Shown here piece after piece: positions 1 through 5,005 of a stretch of 6,777 bases of DNA. Positions within the stretch are counted from its first letter, which is position 1. Every line of letters starts with the position of its first letter. A program made the translations under genes and the position numbers. Origin of the DNA: an uncultured Oscillospiraceae bacterium (GTDB lineage Bacteria; Bacillota_A; Clostridia; Oscillospirales; Oscillospiraceae); the NCBI GenBank assembly GCA_944387745.1, contig CALXGD010000023.1, positions 1-6,777 of the forward strand, written 5' to 3'. The notes beneath the pieces are model-generated. The model searched no databases. It was not told the DNA's origin and saw only the letters and a list, made by a program, of their open reading frames with translations.

Positions 1-479
1 AGCGGGCCGGACTGCTCCACGACCTGGGCAAGTCCATCGACCATGAGGTGGAGGGCTCCCATGTCTCCATCGGCGTGGAGCTGGCCCGGAAGTACCACGA
101 GAGCGAGGGCGTCATCCACGCCATCCATGCTCACCACAACGATGTAGAGCCCCAGACGGTGGTGGCCTGCCTGGTTCAGGCGGCCGACGCCATCTCCGCC
201 GCCCGGCCCGGCGCCCGGCGTGAGAATTTGGAGAACTATATCAAGCGCCTGGAGAAGCTGGAGGAAATCACCTCCTCCTTCCCAGGGGTGGAGAAGTCCT
301 TTGCCATCCAGGCGGGCCGGGAGGTCCGCATCATGGTCAAGCCCGAGGTGGTCAGCGAGGATCAGATGGTGCTCCTGGCCCGGGAGATCGCCAAGAAGAT
401 CGAGGACGAGCTGGAGTACCCCGGCCAGATCAAGGTCAACCTCATCCGGGAGACCAAGGCCATCGAATACGCAAAGTAA
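1..479 (+). CDS. rny: Ribonuclease Y, C-terminal part (5' end outside window)
   Basis: RNase Y is the membrane-anchored endoribonuclease that starts mRNA decay in many Firmicutes. Only the last 158 or so codons are present, read from the first full codon at position 3. They begin inside the HD phosphohydrolase domain: the text reads [10 protein letters not shown], with the metal-binding His-Asp pair at 18-23, followed by [12 protein letters not shown] and the [10 protein letters not shown] segment that supply further family-conserved histidines. The protein ends in [11 protein letters not shown], which closely matches the usual RNase Y C-terminus (IRETRAVEYAK), so the 3' end is intact. The N-terminal membrane helix, coiled coil and KH domain lie upstream of the window. 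A strong terminator follows 30 nt after the stop, so this is probably the last gene of its transcript. The family assignment is very secure. Confidence 0.95.
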   Translation, partial: RAGLLHDLGKSIDHEVEGSHVSIGVELARKYHESEGVIHAIHAHHNDVEPQTVVACLVQAADAISAARPGARRENLENYIKRLEKLEEITSSFPGVEKSFAIQAGREVRIMVKPEVVSEDQMVLLAREIAKKIEDELEYPGQIKVNLIRETKAIEYAK

Positions 480-509
480 TGTTTCCTCTTACGATTGCTC
501 TGAAATATC

Positions 510-547
510 AAACCGCCCCTTGCCGTAGACCGGCAGGGGCGGTTTTT
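510..547 (+). terminator. Rho-independent terminator after rny
   Basis: The 5' arm AAACCGCCCCTTGCCG and the 3' arm CGGCAGGGGCGGTTT pair over 15 bp with a single bulged T and a five-base loop (TAGAC). The 3' arm runs into a TTTTT tract. It lies 30 nt after the rny stop codon and just before the ribosome binding site of the next gene, so the next gene probably has its own promoter or depends on read-through. Confidence 0.93.
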
Positions 548-563
548 ACAGGGGGAGTTTTTT

Positions 564-1001
564 ATGATCCACATGGAAGTGACCGGTCCGTCGGAGGGCG
601 GCGGCTGGTGGAAGGAGCTGGCCGGGCTGTACCTCCGGGAGAATATGGGGGAGCCCTTCTCCATCCACTGCTGGCAGGATGAGGAGGCAGAAATTCAGCT
701 GGCCCTGAGCTGTGGAGTGGTGCAGCCCTCCAACTGGGCCTATGGGACCGAAATTGTTGGGACCGTGACCGAGGAATTTGCGGACCTCCTGCTGGCTCAT
801 GCCCAGTACCAGAAGCAGGGGCCCGACTTTGGGGAGCAGATGACCCCCTTCTTCGGGGTGTTTTTGGGGAAATCCTTCTCCAGTTCTCACTACGGCCGGG
901 AGCTGGATGTGAAGGAGCTGGGCGGTCCGGCTGGACAGGCTCTGGATGAGCTGCTAAAACGGCTGGAGGGGAATGACTGGCTCACCGTGTACCGCTATTG
1001 A
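564..1001 (+). CDS. Hypothetical protein, 145 aa, family not recognised
   Basis: The ATG at 564 is preceded by a purine-rich GGGGGAG at 551-557 with six bases between, which favours this start over the in-frame ATG at 573. The product is predicted to be soluble: there is no signal peptide or membrane segment. It is acidic, with a Gly-Trp-Trp stretch near residues 12-16, an H-C-W-Q-D-E-E cluster near 35-41, an aromatic/Gly segment P-F-F-G-V-F-L-G-K near 95-103, and a terminal amphipathic helix (about 122-135) before the ending TVYRY. Codon use matches its neighbours. The good ribosome binding site and full-length frame support a real gene, but I recognise no domain and assign no function. It sits just after the rny terminator and 98 nt before tspO. 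I saw no convincing terminator in that gap, so co-transcription with tspO is possible. Confidence 0.75.
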   Translation: MIHMEVTGPSEGGGWWKELAGLYLRENMGEPFSIHCWQDEEAEIQLALSCGVVQPSNWAYGTEIVGTVTEEFADLLLAHAQYQKQGPDFGEQMTPFFGVFLGKSFSSSHYGRELDVKELGGPAGQALDELLKRLEGNDWLTVYRY

Positions 1002-1099
1002 GTCCAGAACAGAGGGCGGTATTCTGAAATTTTCCCCGCCGGCCGAAGCTTTTCTGCATGGTTTTGGAGCAAAGCGCATAGGCTATCTCCGGGTGATAC

Positions 1100-1576
1100 A
1101 TGATGAAGCGACATCCTTGGAAAATCTATGCGCTCTGGGTCCTGATTGCGGAGGGCGTGGGCGCCCTGTCCGGCTGGCTGACCCGAGCCGGAGTGAGGCA
1201 GTACATGGAAACGGTTATTCAGCCGCCTCTGTCACCTCCGAGCTGGGTTTTTCCCGCCGTGTGGGCCATTTTGTACGCCCTCATGGGGGTGGGCGCGGCC
1301 CGCGTGTGCCTCTCCCCCGCCTCTCCGGTCCGCTCCCGGAGCCTGCGCCTGTTTGGCGTCCAGTTGGCGTTCAACTTCTGCTGGAGTTTTCTGTTCTTCC
1401 AATTCCAGCTCTTTGGGGTGGCTCTGGTGTGGCTGGCCGTTCTGTGGGCGCTGATTCTCCTGATGGCGCTGGCCTTCCGGCAGGCGGACCCCATCGCGGC
1501 CTGGCTACAGATCCCCTATCTGCTGTGGGTGGCCTTCGCCGGGTATCTGAACGCCGGGGTGTGGCTGCTGAACTGA
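1100..1576 (+). CDS. tspO: TspO/MBR family tryptophan-rich membrane protein
   Basis: This is a bacterial homologue of the mitochondrial translocator protein TSPO, a small five-helix membrane protein. Characterised relatives bind porphyrins and other tetrapyrroles and affect tetrapyrrole levels or stress signalling. The 158-residue length is typical. The diagnostic signature PPLSPPSWVFPAVWAILY lies at about residues 42-59, followed by the Asn-Phe-x-Trp segment NFCWSFLFF (92-100) and the last helix QIPYLLWVAFAGYLNAGVW. There are 11 tryptophans, and five hydrophobic stretches at roughly 8-25, 48-68, 84-102, 106-126 and 135-155. Two ATG codons are adjacent (1100 and 1103). A weak GGGTGAT at 1091-1097 serves either, and 1103 has the more normal spacing. 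What it binds in this organism cannot be read from the sequence. The family call is firm. Confidence 0.94.
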   Translation: MMKRHPWKIYALWVLIAEGVGALSGWLTRAGVRQYMETVIQPPLSPPSWVFPAVWAILYALMGVGAARVCLSPASPVRSRSLRLFGVQLAFNFCWSFLFFQFQLFGVALVWLAVLWALILLMALAFRQADPIAAWLQIPYLLWVAFAGYLNAGVWLLN

Positions 1577-1589
1577 ATATTTGGAATAC

Positions 1590-1627
1590 AAAACGGCACA
1601 GAGCCCAAAAAGCTCCGTGCCGTTTTT
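1590..1627. terminator. Bidirectional terminator between convergent tspO and amidohydrolase genes
   Basis: The arm AAAACGGCACAGAGC (1590-1604) pairs with GCTCCGTGCCGTTTT (1612-1626) across a seven-base loop, with one A/C mismatch. On the plus strand a TTTTT tract ends the structure 51 nt after the tspO stop. On the minus strand the hairpin begins about 13 nt after the amidohydrolase stop and ends in TTTTGTATT. It is therefore placed and built to stop both converging transcripts. Confidence 0.9.
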
Positions 1628-1639
1628 CCATCTGTCCGC

Positions 1640-2488
1640 TCAGAACCCCAGCAGCCGCTGGGCGTTGCCCCCCAGAATGGCCGCCTTCTCCTCCTCTGTG
1701 AGGGGCAGGGAGCGCAACCGCTCCACGCCCTCCTTCTGCCCGCTCCAGGGGCTGTCGGTGCCGAAGAGGAAGCGCTCCGGCCCAAAGCTTCGAATGATAC
1801 GCAGAAACTGCTCCTCCCCCATCATGGGCAGGTCCTCTGGCCTGTAGTAGCCGTCGTCCAGGGGGGTGATGTCCCCCAGGGAGTAGGAGGTGTCCAGGTA
1901 CACCGGCTCGTGTTGGAGCAGCTCCTCCACCTCCTCCCAGTTCCGCCAGCCCCCCATATGGGCCAAAATCAGGGTGACAGGCCCCACCTCCCGCAGGGCG
2001 TGGACCACCATTTGGGGGGAGACATGGACTTTTCCGGGAAAGCCGATGTCCAGTCCGGCGTGGGTGAGGACCACCAGGCCCAGCTCCGCCGCCCGGTCCA
2101 GGATCCGCAGATAGCGCACGTCGTCAAAGTCCACACCCTGATAGACCGGGTGGAGCTTGATCCCCTTCATCCCCAGCTCCTGGACGCGGGCCAGCTCCCC
2201 CCGCACGTCGTCGAAGTCCGGGTGGATGCAGCCGAAGGAGTAGATCCCCGTCTCCGGTCCCCGGTCGTTGATGCGGGCGGAGCTGTCGTTTACATGTGCC
2301 ACCTGCCGGGGGTTGGTGGCCACAGGGAGGACCAGGGAGACGTCCACCCCCGCCCGCTCCATGGAGGCCCGCAGGCCGGCGGCCGTGCCGTCCACATAGG
2401 CCCGGGTGTGGGACATGCCCTCCAGCTTAGGGATGGTGGTGGCGGCCAGCTTGTCGGGGAAGGTGTGGGTATGAATATCAATGACCAT
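1640..2488 (-). CDS. Amidohydrolase family (Amidohydro_2-type) metal-dependent hydrolase
   Basis: This is a predicted cytoplasmic TIM-barrel metalloenzyme of the amidohydrolase superfamily, 282 aa. Ligand-type motifs appear in the usual order: H-T-H at residues 6-8 on the first strand (MVIDIHTHTF), K-L-H-P at 111-114, H143 in VLTHAGLD, H177 in LAHMGGW, and D245 in FGTDSPW. The closing NAQRLLGF helix is also typical. Relatives include cyclic amide and lactone hydrolases and metal-dependent decarboxylases such as ACMSD, so the reaction cannot be fixed from sequence. The frame is open 54 nt further upstream, but the ATG at 2488 is preferred: it puts the H-x-H motif on the first strand and has AGAAAGGA (complement of 2498-2505) nine bases ahead. 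The gene lies 134 nt downstream of the symporter on the same strand. It may act on what the symporter imports, which is inference. Confidence 0.9.
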   Translation of the reverse strand: MVIDIHTHTFPDKLAATTIPKLEGMSHTRAYVDGTAAGLRASMERAGVDVSLVLPVATNPRQVAHVNDSSARINDRGPETGIYSFGCIHPDFDDVRGELARVQELGMKGIKLHPVYQGVDFDDVRYLRILDRAAELGLVVLTHAGLDIGFPGKVHVSPQMVVHALREVGPVTLILAHMGGWRNWEEVEELLQHEPVYLDTSYSLGDITPLDDGYYRPEDLPMMGEEQFLRIIRSFGPERFLFGTDSPWSGQKEGVERLRSLPLTEEEKAAILGGNAQRLLGF

Positions 2489-2622
2489 GACGATCAATCC
2501 TTTCTGAAAAACTGCGGGAGCGGGAAAACCGGGTCCCGGCATCTGCTAACAGAGTACCACAGGGAACCGGCTTTGAAAAGGAGGTTTCTTGCCCAAAAGC
2601 TGCGGTTTCTGGACCAAGCGCC

Positions 2623-4167
2623 CTACTCCCGGTCCCCCAGGGCCTCCCGCTGGCGCACCAGTACCTTCTGCTCATAGCAGGAGAAGGCGTCCTCCACCAG
2701 CTTCTGGTCCGGCTTTGGGGTGAACAGGGAGACCGCCGGCACAATTACCAGCCCGGCCAGCATACAGAAGGCCCCCGCGTGGATGGAGGAGCGGAGCACC
2801 GCCGGGAACAGCTCCGGCGCCAGCACGTTGGCCAGCATCACCACCACGGAAAACAGAAAGCTTGCCCAGCAGCCGGCCTTGGTTGCCTTCTTCCAGTACA
2901 GGCCGTACAGGAAGGGGGCCAGGAAGGCCCCGGCCAGGGCGCCCCAGGAGATGCCCATGAGCTGGGCAATGAAGGTGACATTGGACTGGTACTGGATAAT
3001 GGCGATAACCACTGAGATGGCGATGAACACCACAATGAGAGCCTGCATGATCCGCAGCTGCACCTTCTCGCTCATATTCTTCACCACGTTGTCCTTCAAA
3101 AAGTCCAGGGTCAAGGTGGAACTGGAGGCCAGCACCAGGGAGGACAGGGTGGACATAGAGGCGGACAGCACCAGGATCACCACAATGGCGATGAGCACAT
3201 CGGGCAGGCCGGCGAGCATGGTGGGAATGATGGCGTCATAGCCCTGGCCGGCCACGTCCACTTGATTGGAGAACAGCCGCCCAAAGCCCCCCAGGAAGTA
3301 GCAGCCCCCCGCCACAATGAGGGCGAAGATGGTGGAGATAATCATGCCCTTGTGGACGGCGGTCTCACTCTTGATGGCGTAGAACTTCTGTACCATCTGG
3401 GGCAGGCCCCAGGTGCCCATGGAGGTGAGGAGCACCACCCCAAGCAGGTTCAGAGGGTCGGGGCCAAAGAAGGAGGCAAACACGCCAGGGGCGGCGGACA
3501 CGGCGGGGTCCTCCACCCGGGCCAGCCCCTCCAGGGCGGCCATAAAGCCCCCCTGCTCCCCCAGGACGGCGGCAATGACGGCGCAGATGCCCACGATCAT
3601 AATAATCCCCTGGATGAAGTCGTTGATGGCGGTGGCCATGTAGCCCCCAGCGATGACGTACACCCCGGTGAGGACGGCCATGACGGCCACACACACCTCA
3701 TAGTCGATGTCAAAGGCCATGCCGAACAGGCGGGAGAGGCCGTTGTACAGGGAGGCAGTGTAGGGAATCAAAAACAGAAAGGTGATGGCCGAGGCGGCGA
3801 TCTTCAGGGACCGGGAGCCAAAGCGCTTGCCGAAAAATTCCGGCATGGTGGCGCTGTCCAGGTACTGGGTGATGATCCGGGTGCGGCGGCCCAGCACCGC
3901 CCAGGCCACCAGAGAACCTAGAAGGGCGTTTCCGATGCCGGCCCAGGTGGCGGCGATGCCGTATTTCCAGCCAAACTGCCCCGCGTAACCCACAAAGACC
4001 ACGGCAGAGAAGTAGGAGGTGCCATAGGCGAAGGCGGTGAGCCACGGCCCCACCGACCGCCCCCCCAGCACAAAGCCGTTGACGTCCGAGGCGTGGTGGC
4101 GGCAGTACAGGCCGATGCCCACCATCACCGCGAAAAATACCAAAAGCATCCCCAGTTTGATTGCCAT
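2623..4167 (-). CDS. Sodium:solute symporter (SSS family), substrate unknown
   Basis: This is an integral membrane transporter of 514 aa that should couple Na+ entry to solute uptake, and it is close to the usual family size (E. coli PutP has 502). About 13 hydrophobic helices run from residue 5 to 482. Family marks are GGRSVGPWLTA near 35-45, GGYMATAINDFIQG near 174-187, and SASMSTLSS at 335-343, which corresponds to the Na2-site helix of PutP with S339 and T340 as the Ser/Thr pair. The frame extends 42 codons further upstream, but that extension is hydrophilic and unlike the family. The ATG at 4167 begins MAIKLGMLL, as PutP-like proteins do, and has AAAGGA (complement of 4178-4183) ten bases ahead. 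By eye, several PutP proline-site residues are not kept, so proline is unlikely. It is the first gene of a probable two-gene unit with the amidohydrolase. Confidence 0.93.
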   Translation of the reverse strand: MAIKLGMLLVFFAVMVGIGLYCRHHASDVNGFVLGGRSVGPWLTAFAYGTSYFSAVVFVGYAGQFGWKYGIAATWAGIGNALLGSLVAWAVLGRRTRIITQYLDSATMPEFFGKRFGSRSLKIAASAITFLFLIPYTASLYNGLSRLFGMAFDIDYEVCVAVMAVLTGVYVIAGGYMATAINDFIQGIIMIVGICAVIAAVLGEQGGFMAALEGLARVEDPAVSAAPGVFASFFGPDPLNLLGVVLLTSMGTWGLPQMVQKFYAIKSETAVHKGMIISTIFALIVAGGCYFLGGFGRLFSNQVDVAGQGYDAIIPTMLAGLPDVLIAIVVILVLSASMSTLSSLVLASSSTLTLDFLKDNVVKNMSEKVQLRIMQALIVVFIAISVVIAIIQYQSNVTFIAQLMGISWGALAGAFLAPFLYGLYWKKATKAGCWASFLFSVVVMLANVLAPELFPAVLRSSIHAGAFCMLAGLVIVPAVSLFTPKPDQKLVEDAFSCYEQKVLVRQREALGDRE

Positions 4168-4226
4168 ATTCCATCTGTCCTTTCGCTGCGGTTTTGCGGC
4201 ATCCGACTCCCGGCGCTCGGCCGTGT

Positions 4227-4248
4227 TCCCGGCCTCTGGAGGCCGGGA
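4227..4248 (-). promoter_or_regulatory. GC-rich hairpin in the symporter 5' leader
   Basis: TCCCGGCC (4227-4234) and GGCCGGGA (4241-4248) form a perfect 8-bp stem with a six-base loop, about 60 nt upstream of the symporter start codon. A second segment, CTCCCGGC at 4207-4214, is also perfectly complementary to the 4242-4249 arm, so two structures exclude each other. No T tract follows on the minus strand, so it is not a simple terminator. Whether it regulates anything is unknown. Confidence 0.5.
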
Positions 4249-4297
4249 GCGCATCTTGAAATCGGGCGCTGCCAGTTTTATGATTTGCCGCATTGAC

Positions 4298-4314
4298 GCG
4301 TTACAGTTTAACGC
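4298..4314. promoter_or_regulatory. 17-bp palindrome over the symporter -10, candidate operator
   Basis: GCGTTA (4298-4303) and TAACGC (4309-4314) are perfect inverted repeats around CAGTT, and the predicted minus-strand -10 (4305-4310) falls inside. A protein bound here would block the symporter promoter. The regulator is not known. The sequence differs from the blaI operators. Confidence 0.45.
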
Positions 4315-4333
4315 ATAGAAGCGATAAAGTCAA
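4305..4333 (-). promoter_or_regulatory. Candidate sigma-A promoter for the symporter gene
   Basis: Read on the minus strand, TTGACT (complement of 4328-4333) is followed by exactly 17 bases and then TAAACT (complement of 4305-4310). That is five of six and four of six matches to the -35 and -10 consensus. Transcription would start near 4298 and give a leader of about 130 nt before the ATG at 4167. Confidence 0.55.
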
Positions 4334-4398
4334 GGGCCAGGAAAAATTTTTTCTCTGGGGGCGGTCTGTGGAAAAACATTGGAAAACCGCTCCCACAG

Positions 4399-4437
4399 TC
4401 CGGATTCCCACAAAAGGTGGCCGGATATCCGTTTTTT
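4399..4437 (+). terminator. Terminator-like hairpin with T6 tract, no assigned transcript
   Basis: TCCGG (4399-4403) pairs with CCGGA (4421-4425), and CCAC (4408-4411) with GTGG (4417-4420), around a loop AAAAG. A four-base bulge lies on the left arm. Six bases later comes TTTTTT (4432-4437). An alternative outer pairing CGGAT/ATCCG would abut the T tract directly. No plus-strand gene ends here. Confidence 0.3.
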
Positions 4438-4538
4438 GGGGAGGACGGGGCCACGCTATCCGAATGTCCACTGTTTGGGCCAGGGACTCCCAGAAAAATA
4501 CACGGGCTAAACGGCCGGCGGGAGAAAAAATCTTTTTT

Positions 4539-4554
4539 GACTATTGAAATAGTC
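4539..4554. promoter_or_regulatory. BlaI-type operator copy 1 (abuts -35)
   Basis: GACTATTGAAATAGTC is a perfect inverted repeat (GACTAT / ATAGTC around TGAA) that ends one base before the TTGACA -35 box. It is the most symmetric of three related copies in this promoter. Binding by the downstream repressor is inferred from self-regulation in the BlaI family. Confidence 0.75.
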
Positions 4555-4583
4555 TTGACAAGGCCAGACTACTGTGATAGTAT
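4555..4583 (+). promoter_or_regulatory. Sigma-A promoter of the blaI-M56 operon
   Basis: A perfect -35 hexamer TTGACA (4555-4560) is followed by 17 bases and TAGTAT (4578-4583), with start expected near 4590. The A/T tract at 4525-4538 lies just beyond operator copy 1 and could act as an UP-like element. The leader to the ATG at 4626 would be only about 36 nt. Confidence 0.82.
4567..4582. promoter_or_regulatory. BlaI-type operator copy 2 (over spacer and -10)
   Basis: GACTACTGTGATAGTA shares the GACTA-x-TG core and the TAGT right half with copy 1, and it covers most of the -10 box. Its left ten bases, CAGACTACTG (4565-4574), are repeated exactly at copy 3, 26 bp downstream. Confidence 0.7.
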
Positions 4584-4592
4584 ACAGATACA

Positions 4593-4608
4593 GACTACTG
4601 CAGTCGTC
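4593..4608. promoter_or_regulatory. BlaI-type operator copy 3 (just after +1)
   Basis: GACTACTGCAGTCGTC, with one more base on each side (AGAC...GTCT), is an 18-bp palindrome with a single mismatched position. It lies between the predicted start of transcription and the ribosome binding site AAGGAGG (4611-4617). Confidence 0.7.
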
Positions 4609-4625
4609 TCAAGGAGGTATCCCCA

Positions 4626-4988
4626 ATGGAAGTAAAGCTATTTGATTCTGAGCGCAAGGTGATGGAGGTGCTGTGGGACGCGGGAGAGGACCTCCCCGCC
4701 CGGGAGATCGCCCACCACCTGGAGCAGGCCGTGGGCTGGAACAAGAACACCACCTACACCGTCATCAAAAAGTGCGTGGAGAAGGGTGCCATCGCCCGCC
4801 GGGAGCCCAACTTCCAGTGCCATCCCCTGGTGAGCCGGGAGCAGGTGCGGGAGCAGGAGGCGGTGGACCTGGTGGACAAATTCTTTGACGGCTCCGCCAG
4901 CCTGCTGTTCGCCTCCCTGGTCCACGGCAAGGCCCTGTCCCAGACAGAAATTCAGGAGCTGAAGGCGCTGGTGGACAAGCTGAAATGA
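4626..4988 (+). CDS. blaI: BlaI/MecI/CopY-family transcriptional repressor
   Basis: This is a dimeric winged-helix DNA-binding repressor of 120 aa, the usual family size. The N-terminal winged helix spans about residues 6-70: helix 1 LFDSERKVMEVLW, then AREIAHHLEQAVGWNKNTTY, where the N-K-N-T-T-Y-T-V recognition-helix segment is characteristic, and the wing GAIARREPNFQCHPLVSREQ. The rest (about 72-120) matches the C-terminal helical dimerisation part, which in BlaI and MecI carries the site cut during induction. No Asn-Phe cleavage pair like that of staphylococcal BlaI is seen; if cleavage occurs, its site is unknown here. The start is fixed by AAGGAGG at 4611-4617, eight bases ahead. It is followed at once by an M56 protease gene, the standard repressor/sensor pairing. 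Three operator copies overlap its promoter, indicating autoregulation. The symbol denotes the family only; nothing here shows that it controls a beta-lactamase. Confidence 0.93.
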   Translation: MEVKLFDSERKVMEVLWDAGEDLPAREIAHHLEQAVGWNKNTTYTVIKKCVEKGAIARREPNFQCHPLVSREQVREQEAVDLVDKFFDGSASLLFASLVHGKALSQTEIQELKALVDKLK

Positions 4989-5005
4989 GGTGAACTGAGG
5001 TGAAC
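4986..5005 (+). repeat. Perfect 10-bp tandem repeat at the blaI/M56 junction
   Basis: TGAGGTGAAC occurs twice head to tail (4986-4995 and 4996-5005). The first copy contains the blaI stop codon and the ribosome binding site of the next gene. The second contains that gene's GTG start and its Asn-2 codon. A slipped-strand duplication would explain it. Confidence 0.85.
4987..4993 (+). promoter_or_regulatory. Ribosome binding site for the M56 gene, overlapping the blaI stop
   Basis: GAGGTGA lies six bases before the GTG at 5000 and overlaps the blaI TGA stop. This decides the otherwise easily missed GTG start and suggests translational coupling of repressor and protease. Confidence 0.75.

Larger units (their letters stand above)
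4168..4625. other. Divergent intergenic region between symporter and blaI-type genes
   Basis: This 458-nt stretch has no convincing gene; the frames open across it lack ribosome binding sites and protein-like composition. It is less GC-rich than its surroundings, notably from about 4300 on. From left to right it holds the symporter leader with a GC-rich hairpin (4207-4252), a candidate minus-strand promoter with a palindrome over its -10 (4298-4333), an unassigned hairpin with a T6 tract (4399-4437), an A6-TC-T6 tract (4525-4538), and the blaI promoter with three operator copies (4539-4608). Short repeats such as CGGAT/ATCCG and CCCACA recur between 4393 and 4462. Confidence 0.8.

Noticed and set aside
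1002..1099. Possible terminator or promoter between the hypothetical gene and tspO
   Set aside because: Only a 5-bp GGCGG/CCGCC pairing with a long loop and no T tract; no hexamer pair with good spacing was seen.
973..1701. Open frame of 242 codons overlapping tspO in another frame
   Set aside because: It overlaps the whole of a confidently identified tspO, crosses the terminator, and has an Arg/Pro-rich shadow composition.
2489..2542. 18-codon N-terminal extension of the amidohydrolase frame
   Set aside because: The H-x-H motif belongs within the first few residues, and an AGAAAGGA site sits nine bases before the ATG at 2488.
1910..2677. Open frame of 255 codons on the plus strand opposite the amidohydrolase
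   Set aside because: No ribosome binding site and no protein-like pattern; the minus strand holds the ordered metal-ligand motifs.
3262..3921. Open frame of 219 codons on the plus strand opposite the symporter
   Set aside because: The product is a His/Gly/Asp-rich low-complexity string, as expected from the antisense of a GC-rich membrane-protein gene; the minus-strand frame has clear family motifs.
4168..4293. 42-codon N-terminal extension of the symporter frame
   Set aside because: It is hydrophilic, unlike the family N-terminus, and covers the leader hairpin; the ATG at 4167 has a good ribosome binding site and a PutP-like start.
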